Positions 1 through 6,354 of a stretch of DNA of 39,048 bases are shown piece after piece. Numbering within the stretch: position 1 is the first letter of the stretch; each line of letters opens with the position of its first letter. Under the pieces are notes generated by a model. It made no database searches and was not told the DNA's origin. It saw nothing but the letters and a program-made list of their open reading frames with translations. The stretch comes from JBBTQX01 sp964366055 (lineage in GTDB: Bacteria; Patescibacteriota; Minisyncoccia; UBA6257; GWB1-50-10), in the NCBI GenBank assembly GCA_964366055.1, contig CAYISE010000004.1:1-39048 (forward strand), given 5' to 3'. Both the position numbers and the translations under genes were made by a program.

Positions 1-2
1 AG

Positions 3-140
3 TTCATACCCCTTAATCATACAGAGGTGTTGCACTTACTTGTTGAACTTGCAAGTTACACATTTTCCGAACTGTATCGGATCTACCCGATGGTGAAAAT
101 TAGTATGGAAGGATTAGAGAGATTGGCTTGTTTGAGATAG
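3..140 (+). CDS. C-terminal end of an unknown protein, cut by the window edge
   Basis: An open frame enters from the left edge and stops at TAG 138-140, giving 45 residues that start FIPLNHTEVLHLLVELASYT. The stretch is a plausible mix of hydrophobic and charged residues, but it is too short to assign to a family. It converges on the minus-strand gene ending at 183. Between them, 164-179 forms a small perfect hairpin (TAGATC, loop GTAT, GATCTA) that could be a weak bidirectional terminator. It could also be chance open frame, since no start is visible. Confidence 0.35.
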   Translation, partial: FIPLNHTEVLHLLVELASYTFSELYRIYPMVKISMEGLERLACLR

Positions 141-182
141 GACTATGGGGTCAGGTTTTGGTGTAGATCGTATGATCTAAAA

Positions 183-431
183 CTAAGGCTCAACTGTTTC
201 TAAATTATCTAATGCATCACCCATCTCATCATAGGAAGACCAAGCATTAGATCTAGCATTTTCTATGTTTTGATTCGCTTGATCCAGCGCATCCTGATAA
301 GAGGATGACTCCTCTTCGCAATAAGATAACTCATCCTGCGATTCTGCTAATTGATTTTTCATATTTCGGTGGTCTCGCCAAAACCAAACAGACAGAACAA
401 TCAGGACAATGATTACCCAATTATTTCTCAT
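183..431 (-). CDS. Small membrane-anchored coiled-coil protein, unknown function
   Basis: This 82-residue protein has one N-terminal membrane helix (WVIIVLIVLSVWFW, about residues 5-18), a basic stop-transfer stretch (RDHRNMK), and then an acidic helical tail rich in Glu, Ser, Gln and Asn that looks like a short coiled coil. I do not recognise a family. Its ATG overlaps the TGA of the upstream 68-residue gene (ATGA, 428-431), so the two are probably translationally coupled. It is the last gene of the minus-strand operon that starts near 2713. The size and build suggest an accessory subunit or a small envelope protein; that is inference. Confidence 0.6.
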   Translation of the reverse strand: MRNNWVIIVLIVLSVWFWRDHRNMKNQLAESQDELSYCEEESSSYQDALDQANQNIENARSNAWSSYDEMGDALDNLETVEP

Positions 432-634
432 AATTGGTTATCCTTTTTCTTGTTTGCTCGCCAGCCGATTGTGTAAAAGAATATAAAAAATAATATGTCT
501 ATTCCTAAAAGTCCGAAGAAGGGATCTCTTTCTTCACTTGCGGAAATAAAAGAAAATAACGCTCCAATTACCCCAAAAATCAATGTTATTACCAACTGGC
601 CTTTTGTTATTGAATAAAAGTTTTTGTTTTCCAT
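428..634 (-). CDS. Small two-helix membrane protein, unknown function
   Basis: This 68-residue protein has two hydrophobic segments (about LVITLIFGVIGALFSFI and LLGIDILFFIFFYTIGW) joined by a short acidic loop, and it ends in a basic tail (RANKKKDNQL). No catalytic motif is visible and I cannot name a family. It lies 21 bases downstream of the coiled-coil/proline-rich gene (656-1516) and overlaps the 82-residue gene by four bases, so it belongs to the same minus-strand operon. Operons of tiny membrane proteins are usual in accessory islands of this kind of genome. A holin-like role was considered, but nothing specific supports it. Confidence 0.6.
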   Translation of the reverse strand: MENKNFYSITKGQLVITLIFGVIGALFSFISASEERDPFFGLLGIDILFFIFFYTIGWRANKKKDNQL

Positions 635-655
635 ATTAGTTTTTAATGTAGTGCA

Positions 656-1516
656 CTATCTGCTGTACAAAATTTGTTGATATTCGGCCTGCAGTGCGTC
701 GTAATTAATTATGTACTGACTGTTTAGGTTTCTTACTACTGCGTCTGATTGTCCAGTTGTCATGCCACCATTACCACGAGCCGCCGCGATATCTTTGGCA
801 TATTTAGCATTGAGGTCAGCGATCTTTTGGTTTACGGCGTTTAATTTTTCTTGTTTATCTAACGCCGCTTTAATAACGGCATAATTTGCGGTATTTTGAG
901 TAGCAACATTAGAGGCAGCCAACCCTGCGGTGTATCTGTTGTTCTCATCGGTATATTCTTTGATAATCTGGTTGTATATTAATTCCCAAGAGTCAAATTC
1001 CGATGGAATACGTTTTCCCACTTTCGCTAATAAACCATCAAGTTTGAAGTAAAGATCATTAAGGTATTTTAAGTGGGCTTGTTGATTGATGTCTTGTATG
1101 CTTGCCTCTCTCGTGCTAACAATATCGCTATCAACCCTTTTGTCTCGCAAAAAAGCATATTTCCCTTGCAAATCATCATATAAAACTTTGTAGTCTCTAG
1201 TCTGAACAGGCGAGGGCGGTAAAACCGGAACGGGAATAATTGGCTGGACCACTACAGGAACCGGCGGTTTCGGAGCAACAACAGGTTTCTTTGGTGGCTG
1301 TGAAGCCACTGGCACTTGGTTATTACCAACTTTCTTCGTGGGAGGCAAAACTTGAGTTGTGGTCGCCGTTATCGTGGCTATTGTTCCTGTTGTAGTGGCT
1401 ATTTCACTTGTCTTATTTTCTAACTTTTTTTCCAATTCTTTTATCCGATTCTCTAAAACTTGGACTGGAGTATCTTGGACTGGTTGAGAGAAAGTCCAGT
1501 TGCTAAACCAACTCAA
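656..1516 (-). CDS. Secreted coiled-coil / Thr-Pro-rich surface protein, unknown
   Basis: The open part is 286 residues from TTG at 1516. Order of parts: a Trp-rich start (SWFSNWTF), a coiled coil (VQVLENRIKELEKKLENK, about 20-37), a Thr/Ala-rich stretch (38-57), a Pro/Val/Lys-rich spacer (58-105), and a helical C-terminal half with Ala/Asn/Gln-rich coiled coil. This is the build of an exported stalk-like protein. The true start is probably ATG 1591: the same frame from there encodes a typical signal peptide, but a TAA at 1544-1546 interrupts it (see 1544-1591). As it stands the gene is either broken or starts downstream without its export signal. It follows the collagen-like gene by only a few bases, so the two are probably co-expressed and may both reach the cell surface. 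Confidence 0.6.
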   Translation of the reverse strand: MSWFSNWTFSQPVQDTPVQVLENRIKELEKKLENKTSEIATTTGTIATITATTTQVLPPTKKVGNNQVPVASQPPKKPVVAPKPPVPVVVQPIIPVPVLPPSPVQTRDYKVLYDDLQGKYAFLRDKRVDSDIVSTREASIQDINQQAHLKYLNDLYFKLDGLLAKVGKRIPSEFDSWELIYNQIIKEYTDENNRYTAGLAASNVATQNTANYAVIKAALDKQEKLNAVNQKIADLNAKYAKDIAAARGNGGMTTGQSDAVVRNLNSQYIINYDALQAEYQQILYSR

Positions 1517-1543
1517 GGGATTCCACCACGCAGCGAAGGTAAT

Positions 1544-1591
1544 TTATGGAATTATGAGCGTCAATAATGCCAGTAAAATTATTTTTTTCAT
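1544..1591 (-). pseudogene. Detached signal peptide, separated from its gene by in-frame TAA
   Basis: From ATG 1591 the frame reads MKKIILLALLTLIIP, then TAA (1546-1544), then ITFAAWWNPLSWFSNW, which continues in the same frame into the 286-residue protein ending at 656. Basic start, hydrophobic core and an FAA cleavage site form a textbook Sec signal peptide once the stop is ignored. One base change (for example TAA to CAA or AAA) would repair it. Options are a real inactivating mutation, a sequencing or assembly error, or readthrough. The ATG lies 6 bases after the stop of the collagen-like gene, where a translated gene is expected. Confidence 0.6.
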
Positions 1592-1597
1592 ATTAAT

Positions 1598-2170
1598 TTA
1601 TGGTAACGGTCCGAGATTATCCCAAAGATTCCTGTCATTTCGAGAATGCCAAAAATTACCATTTTTATCGGTCAGCCACCAAATATGCCAGTCAACGATG
1701 TCACTCACAGGAATCGGAACATCATGTCCTTGTACTCGACGGTAACTCAGGCCATCGCTTGTCCATACAGTGCCATCCGTTTTCAATAAGTAAGAATCAT
1801 AGGTAAATGCAATATTACCTGCTCCGTGTTGAGCTGGAAGTCCTTGTTCGCCGGTGTCTCCTTTATCTCCTTTCGGCCCGGCATCCCCCTGAATTCCTTG
1901 TGGGCCAGTCAAACCAATCGGTCCCTGTGGACCAACAGGTCCAGGCAGGAGTTGAATATTCGCAATTTTTTGAAACAGTTCGACAACTTGTTTTTCAAGA
2001 ATTATTACTCGTTGCACCAAACTCCTTATCGTAGACGAGATTGAGTTTGATAGATTAGCCGTTATTTCAGTAGGCGCAACCAACAGTTCAGCAGAAGAAA
2101 CTGGAGCACTTGCCAGTAACCCTGCTCCGAAAACAAATACTATAACCAAAACTAACGTTAATTTTTTCAT
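1598..2170 (-). CDS. Secreted collagen-like protein
   Basis: This 190-residue protein has a signal peptide (residues 1 to about 27, MKKLTLVLVIVFVFGAGLLA with an SSA cleavage site) and a helical region (about 35-72, IRSLVQRVIILEKQVVELFQ) that could be a trimerising coiled coil. About 12 uninterrupted Gly-X-Y triplets follow (GPVGPQGPIGLTGPQG onward, about 77-112). The C-terminal domain is rich in Trp and Tyr (YLLKTDGTVWTSDGL, WHIWWLTDKNG) and looks like a small beta-rich binding head. Collagen-like repeats form trimeric rods in bacterial surface proteins, so a surface fibre or adhesin is the best inference. It is the third gene of the minus-strand island operon and is followed directly by another exported coiled-coil protein. 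Confidence 0.8.
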   Translation of the reverse strand: MKKLTLVLVIVFVFGAGLLASAPVSSAELLVAPTEITANLSNSISSTIRSLVQRVIILEKQVVELFQKIANIQLLPGPVGPQGPIGLTGPQGIQGDAGPKGDKGDTGEQGLPAQHGAGNIAFTYDSYLLKTDGTVWTSDGLSYRRVQGHDVPIPVSDIVDWHIWWLTDKNGNFWHSRNDRNLWDNLGPLP

Positions 2171-2247
2171 AGTAATTTTAATCTTAATTTTTAATCAAAA
2201 ACCTCCCTATCATTGATATACCAAGCCTATACCTATGACAGGATAAA

Positions 2248-2523
2248 TCAACAATGATCTTCTTGGCCGGTATTTTTAGTTTTCGATAATTCGATTAGTA
2301 TTTTGTGTTTTTTCATACCTAATTGTTCTAAAATTTGTTTATTGCTTTCCGCAAACAGTAACACAATTTTTTTTGTATTTGTATAAATAGCACATTTAGC
2401 ATAACAAGCATCGAATTCGGTCTTAGGGCTAAAGAAAAAATAGTAGGTAAAAGAAATACTTACAAACAGAATCCCTGCGATAATGACGTTTCGAAGAGTC
2501 TTGTCCATTTTAGTTTGGGCCAA
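2248..2523 (-). CDS. Small single-pass membrane protein with two close cysteines, unknown
   Basis: This 91-residue protein has an N-terminal membrane helix (VIIAGILFVSISFTYYFFF, about 13-31). The motif FDACYAKCAIYTNTKK follows, with two cysteines four residues apart, and then a helical Lys-rich tail ending in a third cysteine. I do not recognise it. Its start overlaps the end of the 67-residue gene by 14 bases, so both belong to one transcript. The Cys-x3-Cys just outside the membrane helix could form a disulfide if the tail is outside the cell; topology cannot be decided from the sequence alone. Confidence 0.6.
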   Translation of the reverse strand: MAQTKMDKTLRNVIIAGILFVSISFTYYFFFSPKTEFDACYAKCAIYTNTKKIVLLFAESNKQILEQLGMKKHKILIELSKTKNTGQEDHC

Positions 2524-2713
2524 CTTTGGTTTTTAATTTAATCCAACGATAAATTCCCACGATCAAACAGATCAATCCAATTAAACCAAAGACGTCCGCG
2601 ATAAAACCAGGAATAGGTTCAGCATATTCAGAATACATACTCGAGACTAACCCGAGCAAAAAACCAAAGAGAACTAACTTTTTCGGTGAGTAATTTGGTA
2701 AGCCAGTGATCAT
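2510..2713 (-). CDS. Small two-helix membrane protein, first gene of the island operon
   Basis: This 67-residue protein (MITGLPNYSPKKLVLFGFLL...) has two hydrophobic segments (about 12-26 and 38-55) and a basic end (RWIKLKTKVGPN). No family is recognised. It is the first gene of the minus-strand operon. The 5' side of its message carries the folded RNA candidate at 2749-2840, only about 35 bases before the ATG, so expression of the whole operon may pass through that structure. No strong Shine-Dalgarno sequence is visible (AGAGATATTAATTAATT precedes the ATG). Confidence 0.6.
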   Translation of the reverse strand: MITGLPNYSPKKLVLFGFLLGLVSSMYSEYAEPIPGFIADVFGLIGLICLIVGIYRWIKLKTKVGPN

Positions 2714-2748
2714 AATTAATTAATATCTCTAATAATGATTAAACACAC

Positions 2749-2840
2749 AAAGCCCGACACCACGAGGTCTTGCGACCCTATAGAGGTTTCCCCCTATAAC
2801 GTAAGCCACGCCGTGAATGCCGGGTTTTCTATGGCTTACG
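2749..2840 (-). ncRNA. Compact structured RNA candidate (pseudoknot plus GNRA hairpins)
   Basis: On the minus strand, 2840-2832 (CGTAAGCCA) pairs perfectly with 2808-2800 (TGGCTTACG). Next come two hairpins: 2798-2779 with an 8-bp stem closed by loop GAAA, and 2777-2766 with stem GGTC/GACC and loop GCAA. Both loops are GNRA type only on the minus strand. Loop bases 2827-2818 (AAACCCGGCA) of the first stem can pair with 2759-2750 (TGTCGGGCTT) with one mismatch, closing an H-type pseudoknot around both hairpins. A fourth hairpin, CCCA with loop GTAA and TGGG, lies just upstream (about 2852-2863). No known class was recognised. It sits in the 5' leader of the operon starting at 2713, so a cis-regulator is likely; a self-standing RNA is possible. 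Confidence 0.5.
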
Positions 2841-2880
2841 ATTTTTGCCATGCCCATTACTGGGTTTAGGCCTTATTCAG

Positions 2881-2909
2881 TTGTAATTTTAGGGTAGCAC
2901 ACTGGTCAA
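2881..2909 (-). promoter_or_regulatory. Possible promoter of the island operon
   Basis: The minus strand has TTGACC (2909-2904), 17 bases, then TTACAA (2886-2881). The -35 is good and the -10 is weak. It lies about 40 bases upstream of the folded RNA candidate and would place that structure in the leader of the operon starting at 2713. Confidence 0.35.
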
Positions 2910-2927
2910 ATTAAAACAATCGGAAAC

Positions 2928-2968
2928 TTGATTAGTGGCTTGAAATAAGGTAGAATTGCAGAAGGAGG
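2928..2968 (+). promoter_or_regulatory. Sigma-70-type promoter and Shine-Dalgarno before the recombinase remnant
   Basis: TTGATT (2928-2933), a 17-base spacer and TAGAAT (2951-2956) are followed by GAAGGAGG (2961-2968). The ATG at the right distance (2977) opens only an 8-codon frame (MVNFINHL). In the recombinase frame the candidates are ATT 2973 or TTG 3012. Transcription into the remnant is therefore plausible; efficient translation of it is less so. Confidence 0.45.
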
Positions 2969-3779
2969 ATTTATTGATGGTAAATTTCATCAATCACTTA
3001 TAGATGCAGGTTTGTTTAATAAGGTGCAAGGACTTCTTACCGCCCGCAATGTTAGTGTCCATTATATTGATAAAGATTTCTTCACTTACCGAGGATTACT
3101 CCGATGTTCATGTGGTCGTGGGTATTCGCCCTATATTCAAAAGGGTATCACTTACTACCGGACACGCTGTAAGGATGGGTGCCATAATCCTGACAAAAAT
3201 TTAACCGAAACAGATATCCATAAATTAGTTCAGGCAACTCTTGCCACCATAAACTTTACAGACGATGAACTCGTGGAACTTGAGGAGAAAGCTAAAAAAG
3301 ATCTCGGCACTATCTCTGAATCTAGAATCAAAGAATTAGACGACCTCCATTCCCAAAGAAAAAAGGTTTTTGAGGATCTAGACTATCTCATGAACAATAA
3401 ATTAACTCTCCTACGGACCAACACAATGACTATGGTGGATATTAAAAGTGAAGAGAATCGGTTTAACGAACGATTGGCTGAGATAGACGGCAAGATAAAA
3501 ATTTACGCTGAATCAGCGCGAGATTTGCTAAAATATATCGTTACCTTTTCCGAACTCGTTAAAAACGCCAGTTTGTACTACGAACACGCTTTAGACACAG
3601 AAAAACGAGATCTAGTGACCCAAGTGTTTTCCGAACTCGTTTTTGAAGACCGAAAGCTTGTAAAATATAGGGCAAAAGATGGTTTCGACGCCCTTCTTAA
3701 TCGAAGTTGGGTATCTGGCTCCGCAGGTAGGACTCGAACCTACAACCATCTCCTTAACAGGGAGCCGCTCTACCATTGA
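2949..3779 (+). pseudogene. Large serine recombinase, C-terminal half only
   Basis: The frame opens after TAA 2946-2948 and runs to 3779. Visible parts: DGKFHQSLIDAGLFNKVQ (end of the recombinase domain), FTYRGLLRCSCGRGYSP with a later TRCKDGC (the zinc beta-ribbon, C-x-C and C-x3-C), and a long coiled coil (about EELEEKAKKDLG to ALDTEKRDLVTQVF). The N-terminal resolvase domain with the catalytic serine is absent; the DNA before 2949 does not encode it in any frame. The last about 21 residues (GSAGRTRTYNHLLNREPLYH) are antisense translation of tRNA-Asn, so the original stop is lost or lay there. A start at TTG 3012 gives 255 residues. It cannot catalyse recombination alone. The position beside the tRNA suggests it is the relic integrase of the island to its left. 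Confidence 0.75.
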
Positions 3780-3790
3780 GCTACCGAGGA
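3716..3790 (-). tRNA. tRNA-Asn (GTT anticodon)
   Basis: The minus strand reads TCCTCGG (acceptor, one mismatch), TAGCTCAATGGTAGAGC (D arm), anticodon stem-loop CTCCC TGTTAAG GAG with GTT, and a T arm around GGTTCGAGTCC. The 3' end has discriminator G and an encoded CCA (3718-3716). Its 3' end points toward the AT-rich island and the recombinase remnant, the usual geometry of a tRNA used as an integration site. The recombinase frame reads through it antisense. Confidence 0.93.
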
Positions 3791-3844
3791 ATAAAGTTTG
3801 CTTTTATTTGCTTTCAAAAGCAGTTTGATTATAATATACCTCGC

Positions 3845-4216
3845 ATGGAACGCAAGGAATTAATCCGCGCAATTTATCTGTATTTGTTCTCCCTCGTGGG
3901 GTTGGTGATTGTAGTCATCGGTCTCGTGAATCTGGTTGATTTGGGGTTGAAGGCCTTTGTATTTAAGAATGCCGACCGGCCGATAATCTACCCCGCTTAT
4001 CCCGCGAAGCTTGCGCCTCCCGATGCTAGGGACAATGTTGTGACTCCGGCTCCGGCGGAAGATGAAAAATACAAAATTGAGCAGGAAGAAGCCCAGAGGA
4101 AACAACAACAAAGCGACCGGGAACGAAGCGCTTCCAACGCTCTGGCGATGATTATCATCGGCGCGCCGCTTTTCCTGTATCACTGGCGGATTATTCAGAA
4201 GGATAGAAAGAATTAG
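3845..4216 (+). CDS. Membrane protein with two helices, unknown (DUF5671-like feel)
   Basis: ATG 3845 gives 123 residues. An upstream in-frame ATG at 3776 lies inside tRNA-Asn and was rejected. The N-terminus MERKELIRAIYLYLFSLVG leads into a membrane helix (about 10-40), then a Pro/Ala-rich linker (IIYPAYPAKLAPPDA), an acidic/Gln-rich coiled coil (DEKYKIEQEEAQRKQQQ) and a second helix (NALAMIIIGAPLFLYHW). The start resembles the DUF5671 membrane family common in CPR genomes; that is a weak recognition. It sits alone between two tRNA genes. Confidence 0.65.
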   Translation: MERKELIRAIYLYLFSLVGLVIVVIGLVNLVDLGLKAFVFKNADRPIIYPAYPAKLAPPDARDNVVTPAPAEDEKYKIEQEEAQRKQQQSDRERSASNALAMIIIGAPLFLYHWRIIQKDRKN

Positions 4217-4236
4217 AGTCCTCGTTTTTACGGCAT

Positions 4237-4309
4237 CCCCCTATAGCTCAGTTGGTAGAGCACCTGCCTTTTAAGCAGTGGGTCCCAGGTTCGAATCCTG
4301 GTGGGGGGA
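4237..4309 (+). tRNA. tRNA-Lys (TTT anticodon)
   Basis: Cloverleaf: acceptor CCCCCTA (4237-4243) pairs with TGGGGGG (4302-4308), allowing T-G. The D arm is GCTCAGTTGGTAGAGC, the anticodon stem is CCTGC/GCAGT-like with loop CTTTTAA (anticodon TTT), and the T arm is CCAGG with loop TTCGAAT and CCTGG. The discriminator is A4309 and CCA is not encoded, unlike the neighbouring tRNA-Asn. Confidence 0.93.
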
Positions 4310-4333
4310 CAATGGAGAGTTCCTATCCGTTTT

Positions 4334-5044
4334 ATGTCCAAACTTATTTTTGATATTGAGACCGTGGGAGAGAATTTTGACGGGTTGGATGCCACGACGC
4401 GGGAGGTTTTGACCAAATGGATTAAAAAAGAATCCGGGAGCGACGACGAATATCAAGAAGCCCTGCGCGACCTAAAACAGGGTCTCGGTTTTTCTCCTTT
4501 AACCGGCGAGATTGTGGCCATCGGCGTTTTGGATTACGAAAAGGAAAAAGGCGCGGTTTACTTTCAAGCTCCGGGGATTGATTTTAAGGAAACCGAGGAA
4601 AACGGGATTAAATTCAAGTCCGCGACCGAGAAGGAAATGCTGGAAAATTTCTGGAACGGCGCCAGGAGCTATCAGGAATTTATCAGTTTCAATGGCCGGA
4701 GTTTTGATGTGCCGTTTCTCATGGTCCGGTCGGCCATTCGCGGCGTGCGGCCGAGCAAGGATTTAATGTCTAATCGGTATTTGAACAGCCAGCGGTTTGA
4801 CGGCAAGCATATTGACCTTCTGGACCAGTTCTCTTTCTACGGCGCGGTGCGAAGAAAAGGTAATTTGCATCTTTGGAGCCGCGCCTTCGGCATTGAAAGC
4901 CCGAAAGCGGGGGGCGTCACCGGCGAAGATGTCGGAATTTTATTTAAAGAAAGGAAATTTTTGGATATCGCCAAATACAACGTCGGCGATTTAATCGCCA
5001 CGAAGAAGCTCTACGAATACTGGGAAAAATATCTGAAATTTTAA
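4334..5044 (+). CDS. Predicted 3'-5' exonuclease, PolB-exonuclease-like (RNase H fold)
   Basis: ATG 4334 gives 236 residues beginning MSKLIFDIETVGENF; starts further upstream would overlap tRNA-Lys. DIET is the ExoI motif with the two metal-binding acids. FISFNGRSFDVPFLMVR (about 122-138) is ExoII, and YNVGDLIATKKLYEYW near the C-terminus is ExoIII with its conserved Tyr and Asp. The whole is the DnaQ-like exonuclease related to the proofreading domain of family-B polymerases (PF10108 type), without a polymerase domain. It is expected to be cytoplasmic and to degrade DNA ends during repair. It starts 25 bases after tRNA-Lys and may share its promoter. Confidence 0.82.
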   Translation: MSKLIFDIETVGENFDGLDATTREVLTKWIKKESGSDDEYQEALRDLKQGLGFSPLTGEIVAIGVLDYEKEKGAVYFQAPGIDFKETEENGIKFKSATEKEMLENFWNGARSYQEFISFNGRSFDVPFLMVRSAIRGVRPSKDLMSNRYLNSQRFDGKHIDLLDQFSFYGAVRRKGNLHLWSRAFGIESPKAGGVTGEDVGILFKERKFLDIAKYNVGDLIATKKLYEYWEKYLKF

Positions 5045-5057
5045 AATTTGTTTGTGG

Positions 5058-5063
5058 CATAAT
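5058..5063 (+). promoter_or_regulatory. -10 box CATAAT close to the NRAMP-like gene start
   Basis: CATAAT at 5058-5063 lies 7 bases before ATG 5071, so the message would begin at or near the start codon. The same string CATAATTAAGT precedes the glutaredoxin ATG (about 10580-10590). Confidence 0.4.
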
Positions 5064-5070
5064 TAAGTTA

Positions 5071-6333
5071 ATGAGATTTTGGGAGAAGGTCAAAAAAATT
5101 GGGCGGAGCGCCGGACCGGGACTCATTACCGGCGCCTCCGATGACGACCCCTCGGGCATTCTGACCTATCTCCAATCGGGGTTTGTTTTCGGCTTTCGGA
5201 CGCTGTGGCTCACGCTCTTCTGTCTGCCTTTTATGTATGCGATTCAGGAGATGTCGGCGCGGATAGGATACGTGACCGACAAGGGGCTCGTGAAAGTCAT
5301 CAAAGAACACTACGCGAAATGGATTTTGTATTTTATCGGGGGGATTTCGGTGATAGCGATTACCGTGAACATCGGCGCCGACCTGCTCGCCATCGGCGTG
5401 ATTGCCGAACGGCTCTCGTCGGTTTCAAGATTCTTCTGGCTACCGGCCGCGAGCGTTTTCATCCTTTTCTTTACGATTTTTCTTTCCTACCCGAAGTTTG
5501 CCGGTGCGCTCAAGTGGCTCATGCTTTCTTTCGCTTTTTACATCCTGACCGCTTTTTATCTTCACGTGGACTGGCTCGCGGCTTTGAAGGCGACCGTTTG
5601 GCCTTCTTTCAGTTTCAGCAAAGAATATGTTTTGCTTTTCACCGCGTTTTTAGGGACGACCATCTCGCCGTACCTGTTTTTTTGGCAAGCCGATGAGGAG
5701 ACGGAGGAGCGGGATGAGGAGAAAAAAGAACGGCGCCTGAAAAGATTTTTGGTGACGAAAAACGAATTGAAGCATTTGAAAAAGGACACTCTCTGGGGAA
5801 TGTTTTTCTCCCAGTTTATCACTTGGTTCGTTATCGCGGCGGCCGGGCAGGCGGCCGGTTTATACGGTTTGCCGGCGATTGCCAATTTTGACCAGGCCTC
5901 GCTGGTTTTAAAGCCGCTCCTGGGCCAATTTGCTTTTTTGATTTTCGGTCTGGGTATTATCGGCGCCGGCCTTCTGGCCATTCCGGTTTTGGCGGGTAGC
6001 ATCGGCTATATGCTCGCGGAGATTTTTAACTGGCGCGAAGGAATCAGCAAAACCTTCCGGGAGGCCAGGGGGTTTTATCTCGTCATCATTCTGGCGACTC
6101 TCATCGGGATGGCGCTGAATTTTTTTAATTTTGACCCCATCCAACTTCTGATTTATACCGGCGTCCTTTACACCTTCATTACTCCGCCGATTATTTTTCT
6201 CATCATTCGCATCGCCAACAACAAGACCATTATGAAGGGTCGGGCGAACACGCCCGTTTCAAATATCTTGGGCTGGCTGACGTTTGTTTTAATGCTGGCC
6301 GCCGCGGCGGTCTTCGCGATTTTTGTTTTCTGA
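5071..6333 (+). CDS. NRAMP-family divalent metal transporter, altered metal site (Mg-type candidate)
   Basis: This 420-residue protein has about 11 membrane helices and starts GPGLITGASDDDPSG, the TM1 signature of NRAMP carriers. Classical NRAMP has DPGN in TM1 and a Met-Pro-His in TM6 to bind Mn or Fe. Here TM1 reads DPSG and TM6 reads GTTISPYLFFWQ, so Asn is replaced by Gly and the metal-binding Met by Ser. Loss of the soft Met ligand is the hallmark of the NRAMP-related magnesium transporter branch, so Mg import is the best inference; substrate is not proven. A highly charged loop (DEETEERDEEKKERRLKR) follows TM6. The gene ends 21 bases before hisS. Confidence 0.82.
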   Translation: MRFWEKVKKIGRSAGPGLITGASDDDPSGILTYLQSGFVFGFRTLWLTLFCLPFMYAIQEMSARIGYVTDKGLVKVIKEHYAKWILYFIGGISVIAITVNIGADLLAIGVIAERLSSVSRFFWLPAASVFILFFTIFLSYPKFAGALKWLMLSFAFYILTAFYLHVDWLAALKATVWPSFSFSKEYVLLFTAFLGTTISPYLFFWQADEETEERDEEKKERRLKRFLVTKNELKHLKKDTLWGMFFSQFITWFVIAAAGQAAGLYGLPAIANFDQASLVLKPLLGQFAFLIFGLGIIGAGLLAIPVLAGSIGYMLAEIFNWREGISKTFREARGFYLVIILATLIGMALNFFNFDPIQLLIYTGVLYTFITPPIIFLIIRIANNKTIMKGRANTPVSNILGWLTFVLMLAAAAVFAIFVF

Positions 6334-6342
6334 AAAAGCTGA

Positions 6343-6348
6343 TAAGAT
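6343..6348 (+). promoter_or_regulatory. -10 box TAAGAT just before hisS
   Basis: TAAGAT at 6343-6348 is 6 bases from ATG 6355, in the 21-base gap after the transporter gene. No Shine-Dalgarno is present (GATAAGATAGGATTATG), which fits a leaderless message. Confidence 0.3.
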
Positions 6349-6354
6349 AGGATT

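Noticed and set aside
164..179. TAGATC...GATCTA hairpin as an island attachment site
   Set aside because: No second copy is found near tRNA-Asn; it is better seen as a small terminator between converging frames.
2749..2840. A cyclic-di-GMP (GEMM) riboswitch, because of a CGCAA string and a GAAA loop
   Set aside because: The string order and the receptor sequences of that class do not match; the likeness is limited to a few bases.
3776..3844. An earlier ATG for the small membrane protein at 3845
   Set aside because: The extra 23 codons start inside tRNA-Asn and add nothing to the protein; the ATG at 3845 gives a normal start.
4271..4456. A minus-strand open frame ending in QDSNLGPTA
   Set aside because: It is antisense translation of tRNA-Lys joined to the shadow of the exonuclease gene; such peptides are a known artefact.
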